Source: an uncultured Candidatus Melainabacteria bacterium
GTDB lineage: Bacteria; Cyanobacteriota; Vampirovibrionia; Gastranaerophilales; Gastranaerophilaceae
Direction: 5' to 3'
Length of the DNA: 64,000 nucleotides
Assembly: GCA_934667125.1 (NCBI GenBank)
Contig: CAKULF010000003.1
Location: 124,001 to 188,000, forward strand
Part shown: positions 39,947 to 48,399 of the stretch, piece by piece
Position numbering within the stretch: position 1 is the first letter of the stretch
How the letters are laid out: the number at the start of each line of letters is the position of its first letter
The notes under the pieces: generated by a model
What the model saw: only the letters and a program-made list of their open reading frames with translations
Told to the model about the DNA's origin: nothing
Databases searched by the model: none
Made by a program: the position numbers and the translations under genes

Positions 39947-40921
39947 ATGAAAAAAAATGGATTTACTTTTATAGAAATTTTTACTGCTTTAATTGTTATA
40001 ATGATTATTTCAGGCATGTGTATTTCTTCTTTTAAAACAAGAACAAATAACCAAAAATTAAGACTTTTTGCTTATGCTTCAATAGTTAACCTTATGAAAG
40101 GTAATATTTCCGCTATGGATAATAATTCTAGCGAAATTGAAAAAGCAAATGTAGATAATAAAGATTGGTTATGCTTACAAATTGCAGACGCTTTTGCTCT
40201 AAAAGGAAGTGCCGATTGCGCAGTTAAAAGCGCAGGTGACACAACGGTTAATCTGACAATGGCAAACGGCGTTTCTGTTCAAGGTTTGAGTACCCCATGG
40301 CAAGAAGTCGGTGGTGGTTTTAGCAAGTTTAAATATAAAGATATAATGATTGATATAGATGGCACAAAAGGTTTAAATAGGCTTTATGTTGATAGAATTC
40401 CTTTAAGAATTTTATCAGGTTCAAAATACACAGGAATTGTTCAAGCGATAAATTGCGGAAGTTATGATAATGTTTATTTAAAAAGTAAAACCCTGATAAG
40501 CCCATATTGCACAAATGGCAAAAACGTAGATTATATTTCGGATGATTCTATAATAACTTATGATATTTATAGACAAGATAAAAAAGATTCAACAAATGCT
40601 TCTATGGTTGCTTCTTCTCAATCAACCTTAAAAGCGGATTGCTCTGCTTATGGAACAGAGGGAATTTATGATAAAAATTCTTGTAATACAAAAGGGTTTA
40701 ATATAAATCTAAAGTGCTTAACGGCGGATAATTGTGCGCTTTGCTCAACATATCCTAATATTTGTAAGGATTCTGACGGGAATAATATAAATGAAACAAA
40801 GTGTAAAGAATTAGCTGCAGCCAATAATCCCGATAATTTACAATGTTTTACTTTGATACATAGACCAAATGCGGCTTTGGGCATGATTTTGGATACGGTT
40901 GTCGGAAAAGAAATTTATTAA
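39947..40921 (+). CDS. Prepilin-like protein
   Basis: 324 residues. KKNG|FTFIEIFTALIVIMI is a good type IV prepilin or pseudopilin motif with Glu at +5 after the expected cleavage site. The mature part is about 315 residues. It has IPLRILSGSKYTGIVQAINC, shared in pattern with the anchored paralogue upstream, and Cys pairs (TADNCALCSTYPNIC). No ribosome site stands out before the ATG. It is a likely minor pilin of a pilus or secretion system; the machinery genes are not in this window. Confidence 0.8.
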   Translation: MKKNGFTFIEIFTALIVIMIISGMCISSFKTRTNNQKLRLFAYASIVNLMKGNISAMDNNSSEIEKANVDNKDWLCLQIADAFALKGSADCAVKSAGDTTVNLTMANGVSVQGLSTPWQEVGGGFSKFKYKDIMIDIDGTKGLNRLYVDRIPLRILSGSKYTGIVQAINCGSYDNVYLKSKTLISPYCTNGKNVDYISDDSIITYDIYRQDKKDSTNASMVASSQSTLKADCSAYGTEGIYDKNSCNTKGFNINLKCLTADNCALCSTYPNICKDSDGNNINETKCKELAAANNPDNLQCFTLIHRPNAALGMILDTVVGKEIY

Positions 40922-40993
40922 TAAAAAGCGTATTAACAAAAACAAAAAGCTATATTATAATGGTTGTAAAAGGATAATAAAAAGAGGTTTGTT

Positions 40994-41227
40994 ATGGATA
41001 TTACTTTGATATATTTGTTTATGATTTTATTTTTCGCAGCAACTTGGCTATTTATTTCGCTTGCGATATATTTTATCCCCGTAATTATAGCCTATGTTAG
41101 AAAACATAATAACACTTTGGCTATTACAATAATGACCCTTTTTATCGGTTGGACGTTTTTTGGCTGGTTAGCAGCTCTTCTTTGGGCGTTGAATTCTGAT
41201 ATTAAAGAAAAAACAGAAGAAAATTAG
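40994..41227 (+). CDS. Superinfection-immunity-type membrane protein
   Basis: 77 residues with two transmembrane helices. The segment IYFIPVIIAYVRKHNNT, then FIGWTFFGWLAALLWALNS, matches the pattern of the T4 Imm-like superinfection immunity family (PF14373), small membrane proteins that in phage T4 block later phage DNA entry. AAAGAGGT precedes the ATG. Family members are common in bacterial chromosomes, often with an unknown role. It lies alone between the prepilin and tsaB. Confidence 0.75.
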   Translation: MDITLIYLFMILFFAATWLFISLAIYFIPVIIAYVRKHNNTLAITIMTLFIGWTFFGWLAALLWALNSDIKEKTEEN

Positions 41228-41235
41228 CCAAAAAT

Positions 41236-41847
41236 TTAGCCAAAAACGGGCGGAGTTTGAATATAGTTTGCTTGGGCTTTAAGATAGTTAAATTCATCTT
41301 TTGAAGTTGAATTGTTGTATTTTTCTTTAGCCAATTTAATCATAGTTAAAGCGATGTTTTCATCCAAATCTTCGTAGCAAACAGAATTTTTAAAATATCC
41401 TTGCGAATTTTTGTCGCATAAGACTTTTTCGTCTTTATAATTTTCAACCACTTCGTTTTTAAGCTTAAGTTCGATATTATCTTTTGTTGCAATAAAAAAC
41501 ATATCTCTTCGAGCGTCCATTACTAAATATTCCATATTATAAGTATTTAAAAGGATTTCAGCCGTATTTAAAGTAACAAGAGGTTTGTCCAATTCTCCTG
41601 CCATAACTTTAGCTATGCTCATTGCAACTCTAATTCCTGTAAAGCTCCCTGGGCCTGAATTTACGCAAATTAAATCAAGTTTTTTTAAATCGATATTATT
41701 TTCTTTTGTCAATTTTTTAATTTCAGAAATTAAATACAAACTATGATAATTTTCATCCGTTTTTAAAATTCTTGAATACATTTGACCGTCAAATTCAAGC
41801 GCTATATATGAATTATTTAATGCAGAGCAAATACTAATTATGTTCAT
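41236..41847 (-). CDS. tsaB: tRNA t6A biosynthesis protein TsaB
   Basis: 203 residues. TsaB (YeaZ) is a non-catalytic ASKHA-fold partner of TsaD in making N6-threonylcarbamoyladenosine at position 37 of tRNAs. The pattern includes NSGPGSFTGIRVAMSIAK, LVTLNTAEILL, and MDARRDMFFIA. The 14 nt overlap with tsaE upstream shows co-translation. TsaD and TsaC are not in this window. Confidence 0.9.
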   Translation of the reverse strand: MNIISICSALNNSYIALEFDGQMYSRILKTDENYHSLYLISEIKKLTKENNIDLKKLDLICVNSGPGSFTGIRVAMSIAKVMAGELDKPLVTLNTAEILLNTYNMEYLVMDARRDMFFIATKDNIELKLKNEVVENYKDEKVLCDKNSQGYFKNSVCYEDLDENIALTMIKLAKEKYNNSTSKDEFNYLKAQANYIQTPPVFG

Positions 41848-42307
41848 CTAAATTCCTCTTAAATTTTTCAATAAAATCATCATCACAACTAAAATCAAAC
41901 CATCTGATATCAACATCGTCATCATCATATTCAACGTTGATTTTAAGAGCATTTTTTGGAATTTCATCATGCCCAAATTCAGCCCATTCAATAAACGTTA
42001 GTTTGTTTTCTGTTGAATATTGTCTAAGTTCGGGAATGATTGATTTTAAGCCTTTTTCTTCTAATCTGTATAAATCAAAATGATATATCGGGCAAAGCGA
42101 ACTATTGTATTCGTTTAAGATTACAAAACTTGGGCTTGTAACTTTCTTATCAACGTTTAAATATTCTAAAACGTAGCGAATAAATTGGGTTTTACCAGCT
42201 CCGATATCCCCTGTTAAAGTGACAAAAAGCCCTTTTGGAGTAAGGGTTTTAGCGAATGCTTGCGCTAAGGCTTTTGTTTTATCTAATGATGTAACTTTTA
42301 TTTTCAT
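41834..42307 (-). CDS. tsaE: tRNA t6A biosynthesis ATPase TsaE
   Basis: 157 residues. Walker A GDIGAGKTQFIRYVL (about residues 34-48), with TSPSFVILNEYN and HFDLYRLEEKG, the standard TsaE (YjeE) blocks; FIEWAEFG follows. It stimulates the TsaBD complex. The -10 box TAAAAT sits 6 nt before the ATG (leaderless type). It overlaps tsaB. Confidence 0.92.
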   Translation of the reverse strand: MKIKVTSLDKTKALAQAFAKTLTPKGLFVTLTGDIGAGKTQFIRYVLEYLNVDKKVTSPSFVILNEYNSSLCPIYHFDLYRLEEKGLKSIIPELRQYSTENKLTFIEWAEFGHDEIPKNALKINVEYDDDDVDIRWFDFSCDDDFIEKFKRNLDEHN

Positions 42308-42313
42308 AAGTTA

Positions 42314-42319
42314 ATTTTA
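42314..42319 (-). promoter_or_regulatory. Putative leaderless -10 box (TAAAAT)
   Basis: On the minus strand TAAAAT, TAACTT, ATG (tsaE at 42307); no Shine-Dalgarno sequence. Confidence 0.5.
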
Positions 42320-42427
42320 CATTAAAAAAATGTAAATAAATGTAAACAATCTAAAATATTTTCTAAAGAAATCATAAAAACATGTCGATATTAATTACAT
42401 AAGGTTAGTTAAATAAGGAATACGGCA

Positions 42428-42592
42428 ATGAATTACGAAAATGATTTAGAATTATGTGAATACAATCCACAAGCATTAAAATATGAAAAAGAGCTTCAAG
42501 CATTAGCAAGAATAGTTGAAGCCCCATCAATGAGTTTTTTCCAAAAGTTAATGAAAAAAATCATTTGTAAAAGTTGTGAAACAACAGTGTAA
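42428..42592 (+). CDS. Short 54-residue protein
   Basis: An ORF of 54 codons with a well-placed AAGGAA ribosome site and a terminator 22 nt after its stop. The peptide is charged and helical (MNYENDLELCEYNPQ, then LKYEKELQALARIVE), then basic, ending KKIICKSCETTV with a CxxC. There is no signal peptide or membrane segment. It lies between divergent tsaE and convergent narL-type genes. It could be a small regulator or zinc-binding peptide. The family is unknown, but the gene structure argues that it is real. Confidence 0.6.
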   Translation: MNYENDLELCEYNPQALKYEKELQALARIVEAPSMSFFQKLMKKIICKSCETTV

Positions 42593-42614
42593 TTTCCTGA
42601 TTCGCATAACAACC

Positions 42615-42642
42615 AAAAAACCCTAAAAAGCTAGGGTTTTTT
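42615..42642. terminator. Bidirectional terminator
   Basis: AAAAAACCCTA / TAGGGTTTTTT inverted repeat with flanking A and T runs, between the 54-residue gene and the response-regulator gene. Confidence 0.85.
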
Positions 42643-42645
42643 GTG

Positions 42646-43338
42646 TTATACAGCAACAAGCCCCTCTTTTATCGCTTTAACAGCGGCTTGCACCCTATCA
42701 TCAACACATAACTTTTGCAAAATTGAGCACACATGTGCTTTAGCGGTATGCACAGAAACAATCAATTCTTGTGCGATTTGAGTATTAGATTTTCCTTGTA
42801 CCAATAGTTTTAAAACTTCATTTTCTCTTTCTGTTAATTTCATTTTAATATCTCCGCTGCAACCACTAGCTGAAATTTGTGTAGATTCAGGACGTGGGAA
42901 GAATTTAAGCGCTAAATGTGCAACATTTGAATCCAACCAGCAAGCGCCTTTTGCAATATTTTTAATAGCGTTTGACAGAGTTATAGGGTCAATATCTTTA
43001 AGACAATATCCGCTTGCGCCGCAACCAAGCGAGGCTATGACTTCTTCTTCTCTATCATGTGAAGTTAGAATGATTACTTTTGTATTAGGAGCAATTGTTT
43101 TAACCTTAGATGTTGCTTCAAGTCCGTTCATCCCAGGGAGTCCCAAATCCATTAAAACAACATCAGGTTGTTCTTTTTTAATTAAATCAAGCCCAACTTC
43201 GGCGTTTGCCGCTTCTGCTATAACGTTAATGTTTTCAATTTCATTTAAAGCATATCTAAGACCGACTCTTGTAAGTTTATAGTCCTCCACGATAATTACT
43301 CTAACATCTTTTGGTTTTGTAACGATTTGTTCGTTCAT
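42646..43338 (-). CDS. NarL/FixJ-type response regulator
   Basis: 230 residues. Receiver domain at about 12-130, with the phospho-Asp in VVLMDLGLPGMNG, and Thr and Lys in ILTSHDRE and YCLKDIDPIT. A LuxR-type HTH at about 160-225 (LTERENEVLKLLVQGKSNTQ, then ELIVSVHTAKAHVCSILQKL). AGAGGAAAGGA precedes the ATG. The histidine kinase gene lies just upstream on the same strand, so they form a two-component pair. Targets are unknown. Confidence 0.92.
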   Translation of the reverse strand: MNEQIVTKPKDVRVIIVEDYKLTRVGLRYALNEIENINVIAEAANAEVGLDLIKKEQPDVVLMDLGLPGMNGLEATSKVKTIAPNTKVIILTSHDREEEVIASLGCGASGYCLKDIDPITLSNAIKNIAKGACWLDSNVAHLALKFFPRPESTQISASGCSGDIKMKLTERENEVLKLLVQGKSNTQIAQELIVSVHTAKAHVCSILQKLCVDDRVQAAVKAIKEGLVAV

Positions 43339-43392
43339 AGTCAGTCCTTTCCTCTTGCTTCTTTGTTTAATTTGTTAATAGTTTGTTAATAG

Positions 43393-44019
43393 TTATTTGA
43401 TTTTTTCGGGGATTTTTAATATGACTTTCATTGTCGTATCTGTTTTTTGAAGTTTAAACTCCGTGTTTGTTTTTCTTGTTAATTCTTTTGAAAAATTCAT
43501 TCCTAAATTGAAATTAGAGTCATTTGAAGAATATTTATTTTCAAAAATCACAATAATATCCCTTCTTCTTTTTAAAAGTTCAATCGTTGCTATTTCGTTT
43601 TCCTTTGCGTGAAACGCTATATTTGAAATAATATTTCCTATAATGCTTGATAAAAATATTTCAATGTTATCTGATAAATAATTTTCATCATCTTGAATAA
43701 TATCAATATGGATATTTTTGTTTATAAAAATATATTTATTATTTTCAAGTTTTTGATTAATAATCTTTTTAATGTCGCAAATGGTTGTAGTTTGCTCAAA
43801 TTTGCCGATTTTAAAGCTATAATTTACAAGAAAATTTTCAATATAATTTATAATATTTATCGTTGTTTCAAAAATATCTTTATTTAATTGGCAGTTTAAA
43901 TTTTTAACCAAAGCCATCTTGATACTATACAAAGGACTCTTCACATCGTGTAAAATGTTTGCTATTATTCTTTCGTTATTGTCTAAAATAGCGTTTGTTT
44001 TATCTATCGTTTTTTCCAT
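43393..44019 (-). CDS. Soluble histidine kinase, partner of the NarL-type regulator
   Basis: 208 residues from the ATG at 44019. Its H box is ANILHDVKSPLYSIKMAL with the phospho-His present. The ATPase part has the N box (IIGNIISNIAFHA) but the usual DxGxG turn is replaced by FENKYSSND; FNLGMNFSKEL is a weak G2-like loop. There is no sensor domain and no membrane segment, so the input may come from another protein. A TATTTT lies 6 nt before the ATG, a weak leaderless-type box. It is followed 54 nt later by its response regulator. The kinase class is uncertain. Confidence 0.75.
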   Translation of the reverse strand: MEKTIDKTNAILDNNERIIANILHDVKSPLYSIKMALVKNLNCQLNKDIFETTINIINYIENFLVNYSFKIGKFEQTTTICDIKKIINQKLENNKYIFINKNIHIDIIQDDENYLSDNIEIFLSSIIGNIISNIAFHAKENEIATIELLKRRRDIIVIFENKYSSNDSNFNLGMNFSKELTRKTNTEFKLQKTDTTMKVILKIPEKIK

Positions 44020-44183
44020 AACTAAAAAATACAATTCATAACAACAAAAATAAATTCCCTTTTTGGCTAGTTTTCTTTAAAGAAATGTGAACAAAGTTTT
44101 TAAACTCTTTATTTTAAAAGTTGATTTGATACAATAAAAATATAATTTTAATTATGTCGGAGTATTGATAGGGTGTTTAATCA

Positions 44184-45569
44184 ATGATTAAATTTGACTA
44201 CACTAATGTGGAATATAATATTATAGGGGAAAATGGGCTTAATCTTGAACAAAGTTTTAATGAGTTTGCTCCTAAAATTCAAGAAATAATTACCAATTTG
44301 AACATGAATAAAGATAAACCGGGTTCATGGCTTCAATGGATGAATTTAGGCTATAATGAAGAAACAGTTTGGTATGTTAAAGAATTTGCTGCCATGGTTG
44401 ATGGCAGATTTGATAATGTTTTGGTTCTTGGAATAGGCGGCTCAGCCCTTGGCGCACAAGCTTTATCGGAAGCATTATTAAAACCATATTGGAATTTATT
44501 AGATAAAGAAAAAAGAGATAATTTTCCTCGACTTTTCTTTTTAGATAACATTGACCCCGACCAAATCAACGCTTTATTGGACATTTTAGATTTAAAAAAG
44601 ACATTAGTTAACGTTATCACTAAATCAGGTTCAACCGCTGAAACTATGAGCCAATTTATGATAATTAAAGATAGATTATATAATGAATTAGGTGATGACT
44701 ATAGAAAAAATGTTGTTGCTACAACAGATAAACAAACAGGGGTTTTAAGACAATTAGCAAACGAAGAGGGCTATAAAACTTTTGTTGTTCCGGATGATGT
44801 TGGAGGACGTTTCAGCGTATTTTCCGCTGTCGGACTTGTTCCTTTGGCACTTGTTGGGATTGATATAGATGAAATTATTAAGGGTATAAAGATTATGGAT
44901 TTAACCCTTAAAAATACTGATATCAACAAAAATATCGCCGCTCAAAACGCTCTAATTCATTATTTGATGGATAAAAAAGGCAACTATATTTCTGTTATGA
45001 TGCCTTATTCAACAAGATTGAAATATATTTCAGATTGGTATGTTCAACTTTGGGCTGAAAGCCTTGGAAAAGAATACGATAGAGAGGGCAATAGAATAAA
45101 TAATCGCCCAACACCAATCAAAGCGCTTGGCGCAACCGACCAACACAGCCAAATTCAACTATATAATGAGGGTGCTAACGATAAATTAATCACTTTTATT
45201 CGTGTTGGTGAATTTGATAATACGGTTGAAATACCTAATATATTTGAATATACGGGTTTAAATTATTTAGCAGGCAAAACAATTAATCAATTAATAAATG
45301 CCGAAGCGGACGCTACAAAAGTTGCTTTAACAGACTATAAACGCCCAAATTTAACCATAACTTTGCCTAAAATAAATGAATATTATTTAGCTCAATTATT
45401 GTATATGTTTGAAATGGAAACAGCGATAATTGGGGAATTATATAATATTGACGCTTTTAACCAACCTGGGGTTGAGCAGGCAAAAAATTATACTTATGCT
45501 CTAATGGGTCGAATGGGCTATGAAGAGTCTAAAATGGAATTGGAAGAAAAGATAAATAGGGTTAAATAA
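44184..45569 (+). CDS. pgi: Glucose-6-phosphate isomerase
   Basis: 461 residues. It interconverts glucose-6-phosphate and fructose-6-phosphate in the cytoplasm. Patterns: VLGIGGSALGAQALSEAL (phosphate-binding), VITKSGSTAETMSQFMI, DDVGGRFSVFSAVGLVPL, GATDQHSQIQLYNEG, and the C-terminal Lys region GVEQAKNYTYALMG. The length fits short bacterial Pgi. The stop overlaps the next start (TAATG), so it is coupled to speB. With glk it supports glycolysis. Confidence 0.95.
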   Translation: MIKFDYTNVEYNIIGENGLNLEQSFNEFAPKIQEIITNLNMNKDKPGSWLQWMNLGYNEETVWYVKEFAAMVDGRFDNVLVLGIGGSALGAQALSEALLKPYWNLLDKEKRDNFPRLFFLDNIDPDQINALLDILDLKKTLVNVITKSGSTAETMSQFMIIKDRLYNELGDDYRKNVVATTDKQTGVLRQLANEEGYKTFVVPDDVGGRFSVFSAVGLVPLALVGIDIDEIIKGIKIMDLTLKNTDINKNIAAQNALIHYLMDKKGNYISVMMPYSTRLKYISDWYVQLWAESLGKEYDREGNRINNRPTPIKALGATDQHSQIQLYNEGANDKLITFIRVGEFDNTVEIPNIFEYTGLNYLAGKTINQLINAEADATKVALTDYKRPNLTITLPKINEYYLAQLLYMFEMETAIIGELYNIDAFNQPGVEQAKNYTYALMGRMGYEESKMELEEKINRVK

Positions 45570-46405
45570 TGTTAAAAGGTCCATTTTTATCAAAAGATTT
45601 TATTGGTGCAAATTCAGATTACAATTCTTCAAAAATCGTAATGCTGGGCATGCCCTATGATTGCACTTGTTCAAATAGAGCAGGAACTCGCTTTGGTCCG
45701 CAAGCAGCTAGGCTTGAAAGTATAGGGATTGAAACATATTCTGTTTATTTTGATAAAGATATGGAAGATACGTTGTTTTATGACGCTGGCGACCTTGAAT
45801 ATCCTTTTGGAAACGCTCAAAAAGCCCTTGATATAACGGAAAGCAATGTAGATTGTATTTATAATGACAATAAAAAACTTTTAGGAATAGGCGGAGAACA
45901 CCTAATCACTTTAGCTAGTGTTAAATCTGTCTTAAAAAAATATGATAATGTTGCAGTTATTCAATTTGACGCTCATACAGATTTAAGAAAACAATATTTA
46001 GGCGAAGAGCTCACTCATAGCGGAGTTATGTATAGGATAGCGGAATTAATCGGCTATGAAAATATTGCTCAAATTGGTTTAAGAAGCGGCGAAAAAGAAG
46101 AATTTGATATAGTTAAAAAATATCAAACTTTAAAAACAAAAAAAGAAGAATTAGATAAATTCAAAAATAAAAATATCTTTTTAACGATTGATTTGGATGT
46201 TTTAGACCCGTCTTTAATGAGCGGCGTTGGAACGCCTGAAGCAGGCGGATTAAGCTATAAAGAGCTTATGGATTGGATTATGTATTTAAAAGATTTTAAT
46301 ATTGTTGGGGCAGATATTATGGAATTAGCTCCTGATATTGATATAACTAAGACTTCAAGCGCTACATGCTGCAAATTAATTCGTGAAGTTTTGATGTTGT
46401 TATAA
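45569..46405 (+). CDS. speB: Agmatinase / ureohydrolase
   Basis: 278 residues of the ureohydrolase fold with the two-manganese site: GGEHLITL (His), FDAHTDLRKQY (Asp, His, Asp) and LTIDLDVLDPSL (Asp, Asp). MLGMPYDCTCSNRAGTRFGP is the usual N-terminal block of agmatinases, which split agmatine to putrescine and urea. Guanidinobutyrase or a related activity is possible, since only substrate loops differ. Its translation is coupled to pgi. Confidence 0.85.
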   Translation: MLKGPFLSKDFIGANSDYNSSKIVMLGMPYDCTCSNRAGTRFGPQAARLESIGIETYSVYFDKDMEDTLFYDAGDLEYPFGNAQKALDITESNVDCIYNDNKKLLGIGGEHLITLASVKSVLKKYDNVAVIQFDAHTDLRKQYLGEELTHSGVMYRIAELIGYENIAQIGLRSGEKEEFDIVKKYQTLKTKKEELDKFKNKNIFLTIDLDVLDPSLMSGVGTPEAGGLSYKELMDWIMYLKDFNIVGADIMELAPDIDITKTSSATCCKLIREVLMLL

Positions 46406-46447
46406 GCATATTTAGCAAAAAATATTTTTTTCATGTTTTAAATTTGT

Positions 46448-47545
46448 ATGAAACTTAATAGCATTAATCTAAACAATTTTTATGCGAATAAAAGCAATAA
46501 TATTCAAAATAGAAGCATAAAATCTTATCAAACAAACTCGATTTTAAAAACCAACAAGTCTGATAGCGTTTCTTTTACGGGTTATATGGAACATTATAAT
46601 GAAATGGTGGCTGAAGCGCTTAATGATATGAGCACTTTTGAAACTTTACATAAAAAAGGTGTTGAACTTCAAAAAGACGCCGCTTTAAAGAAAAAAGAAG
46701 CGTTTAAATTGAGGCTAATGTACAATATCAAAGCAAATGAGCTTCAAGAATTGTATAATGAAATGATTGAAAATGAAAATGAGATAACCATTGATGATAA
46801 CGGTAACGAAGTTATACTATCAAATGATAAATCAGGGGAACAGACGCTTACTGTGATGGCTGGCGAACAGCCAAAAATGATTGCCGGTGTTAAAAATGGA
46901 AAAATTTCATCAATTTTTTTGTATAACGATGACGGTCTTTTAACTGCTTTAAGCAAGGAAGAAGGGCTTTTTAAGGTTTTTTGCGATGGAACAACAACGC
47001 AGGTGGGAACTCCTAATGGCGATTGGAAAAAAATATATATGATTTTTGATGATGGAAGAATGTTTTATGAAGACGATATGGCGAATATAAAAAAAGAAAA
47101 TGGCGAAGAAATTTCTAAAGTTGGAAAAGCTTACTACTTTTTTAAGGGCGAGTTAAAAAATGCTAAGTTGGACACGCAATTCAAAAGAAATGAAAGCCCG
47201 ATTAAAAATACAATAAAACAAGCATATTATTATTTAGATGGAAAATTGCGTGAAGTAAGAATTGGTGAAAATTCTACAAATGCCACTCCTGACAGCTGTT
47301 CTAAAAATTGCGTGTATGATAGTAATGGAAATGGTGCGGCGTATGGAAAAGGGTGTGAATTTAAACCTGACGGTTCAAAAAAATTTGATAAGCTCTTTTT
47401 ATGTTCTGAGATTTCATTTTACGAAAATGTAGTTCAGAAATTAGAAGATGATTTTGCCAGTGTTAAAATGGCATACGTTTATGACCCTCAAAGTGGAAAA
47501 ATTAGCGTAATACAAAATGCTATTTTAACGGACCTTCCTTGCTAG
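46448..47545 (+). CDS. Hypothetical protein with FTG motif
   Basis: 365 residues. The low-complexity Asn/Ser N-terminus (about 1-40) ends in DSVSFTGYMEHYNEM, the FxG-type motif common in this lineage. Next come a charged helix (MSTFETLHKKGVELQKDA), a Lys/Ala helix, then a long repeat-like beta region with DGKLREVRIG-type strands and several DxNGN loops (NGNEVIL; SNGNGAAYG). Such loops resemble short toxin-like or surface-repeat strands. There is no signal peptide. Its function is unknown. Confidence 0.7.
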   Translation: MKLNSINLNNFYANKSNNIQNRSIKSYQTNSILKTNKSDSVSFTGYMEHYNEMVAEALNDMSTFETLHKKGVELQKDAALKKKEAFKLRLMYNIKANELQELYNEMIENENEITIDDNGNEVILSNDKSGEQTLTVMAGEQPKMIAGVKNGKISSIFLYNDDGLLTALSKEEGLFKVFCDGTTTQVGTPNGDWKKIYMIFDDGRMFYEDDMANIKKENGEEISKVGKAYYFFKGELKNAKLDTQFKRNESPIKNTIKQAYYYLDGKLREVRIGENSTNATPDSCSKNCVYDSNGNGAAYGKGCEFKPDGSKKFDKLFLCSEISFYENVVQKLEDDFASVKMAYVYDPQSGKISVIQNAILTDLPC

Positions 47546-47589
47546 CTTAAATATTGTTAACGATTGGGCTTTTATTATAAAATTTATTG

Positions 47590-47595
47590 TATAAT
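47590..47595 (+). promoter_or_regulatory. Putative leaderless -10 box (TATAAT)
   Basis: A perfect TATAAT, then TTTTGT, then the ATG of tyrA at 47602. Confidence 0.55.
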
Positions 47596-47601
47596 TTTTG
47601 T

Positions 47602-48399
47602 ATGATAAAAGTTGGAATAGTGGGCTTAGGGTTAATTGGAAGCTCTTTATTAAAGAAAATATCAAAAAATCCTGATTACGAGGTGTTTGTTTGCTCAAAA
47701 TCAAGCTATTTTGACGCTTTTCAATATACGAAAAATTCTTCTGACGAACTTAATATAGTTAAAGAATGCGACATTATTTTCGTTTGTTGCGCTATATCTA
47801 AAACGCTTGATTATCTTAATAAATTAAATGAAATTTTGCCCCAAAACGCTGTTGTAGTTGATGTTTGCTCTATTAAAAAAGATTTATTGGATAAGAAATA
47901 TAATTTTAATTTCGTTTTATCTCATCCTATGGCAGGAACGGAAAAAACGGGCTTTAGCGCAGGTTTTGAGGAATTATTTGAAAATAATAAATGGTTATAT
48001 GAAGTTGAAAATGAATATTTAATTAAAATTATTAAAGATGTTGGCGCAATTCCTGTTAAAATCAATATGCAAAATCATGATAAATATTGCGCTGAAATAT
48101 CTCATTTTCCTGCTATTTTGGCGACATTATTATTTAATATCACAACAAATACATCCAAAACCATTGCCTCAAGCGGTTTTAGAGATATGACTCGTCTTGC
48201 TGTTACAAATAGTGATTTGTTGAATAAAATGTTTGAAGATAATGTGGAAAATTTAACACATTTGTTAAATCAAACTATAATTGAATTTAATAACTTGAAA
48301 AATATGAGCTCAAATGAGAGAATAGAGTTGTTTAATCAAATTTCAGAAAAAAGAGAAAAAATGTATGATAAATTTGGGAAAAATATATACAAAATATAA
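47602..48399 (+). CDS. tyrA: Prephenate dehydrogenase
   Basis: 265 residues from the ATG at 47602 (a TTG 15 nt upstream overlaps the -10 box and is not used). It has an N-terminal NAD-binding loop (VGIVGLGLIGSSLLKK) and HPMAGTEKTGFSAG, the substrate block. Its C-terminal helical domain (DKYCAEISHFPAIL, then SGFRDMTRLAVTN) fits TyrA. It oxidises prephenate to 4-hydroxyphenylpyruvate for tyrosine synthesis. The 35 nt overlap with the permease gene downstream suggests an operon. Confidence 0.9.
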   Translation: MIKVGIVGLGLIGSSLLKKISKNPDYEVFVCSKSSYFDAFQYTKNSSDELNIVKECDIIFVCCAISKTLDYLNKLNEILPQNAVVVDVCSIKKDLLDKKYNFNFVLSHPMAGTEKTGFSAGFEELFENNKWLYEVENEYLIKIIKDVGAIPVKINMQNHDKYCAEISHFPAILATLLFNITTNTSKTIASSGFRDMTRLAVTNSDLLNKMFEDNVENLTHLLNQTIIEFNNLKNMSSNERIELFNQISEKREKMYDKFGKNIYKI

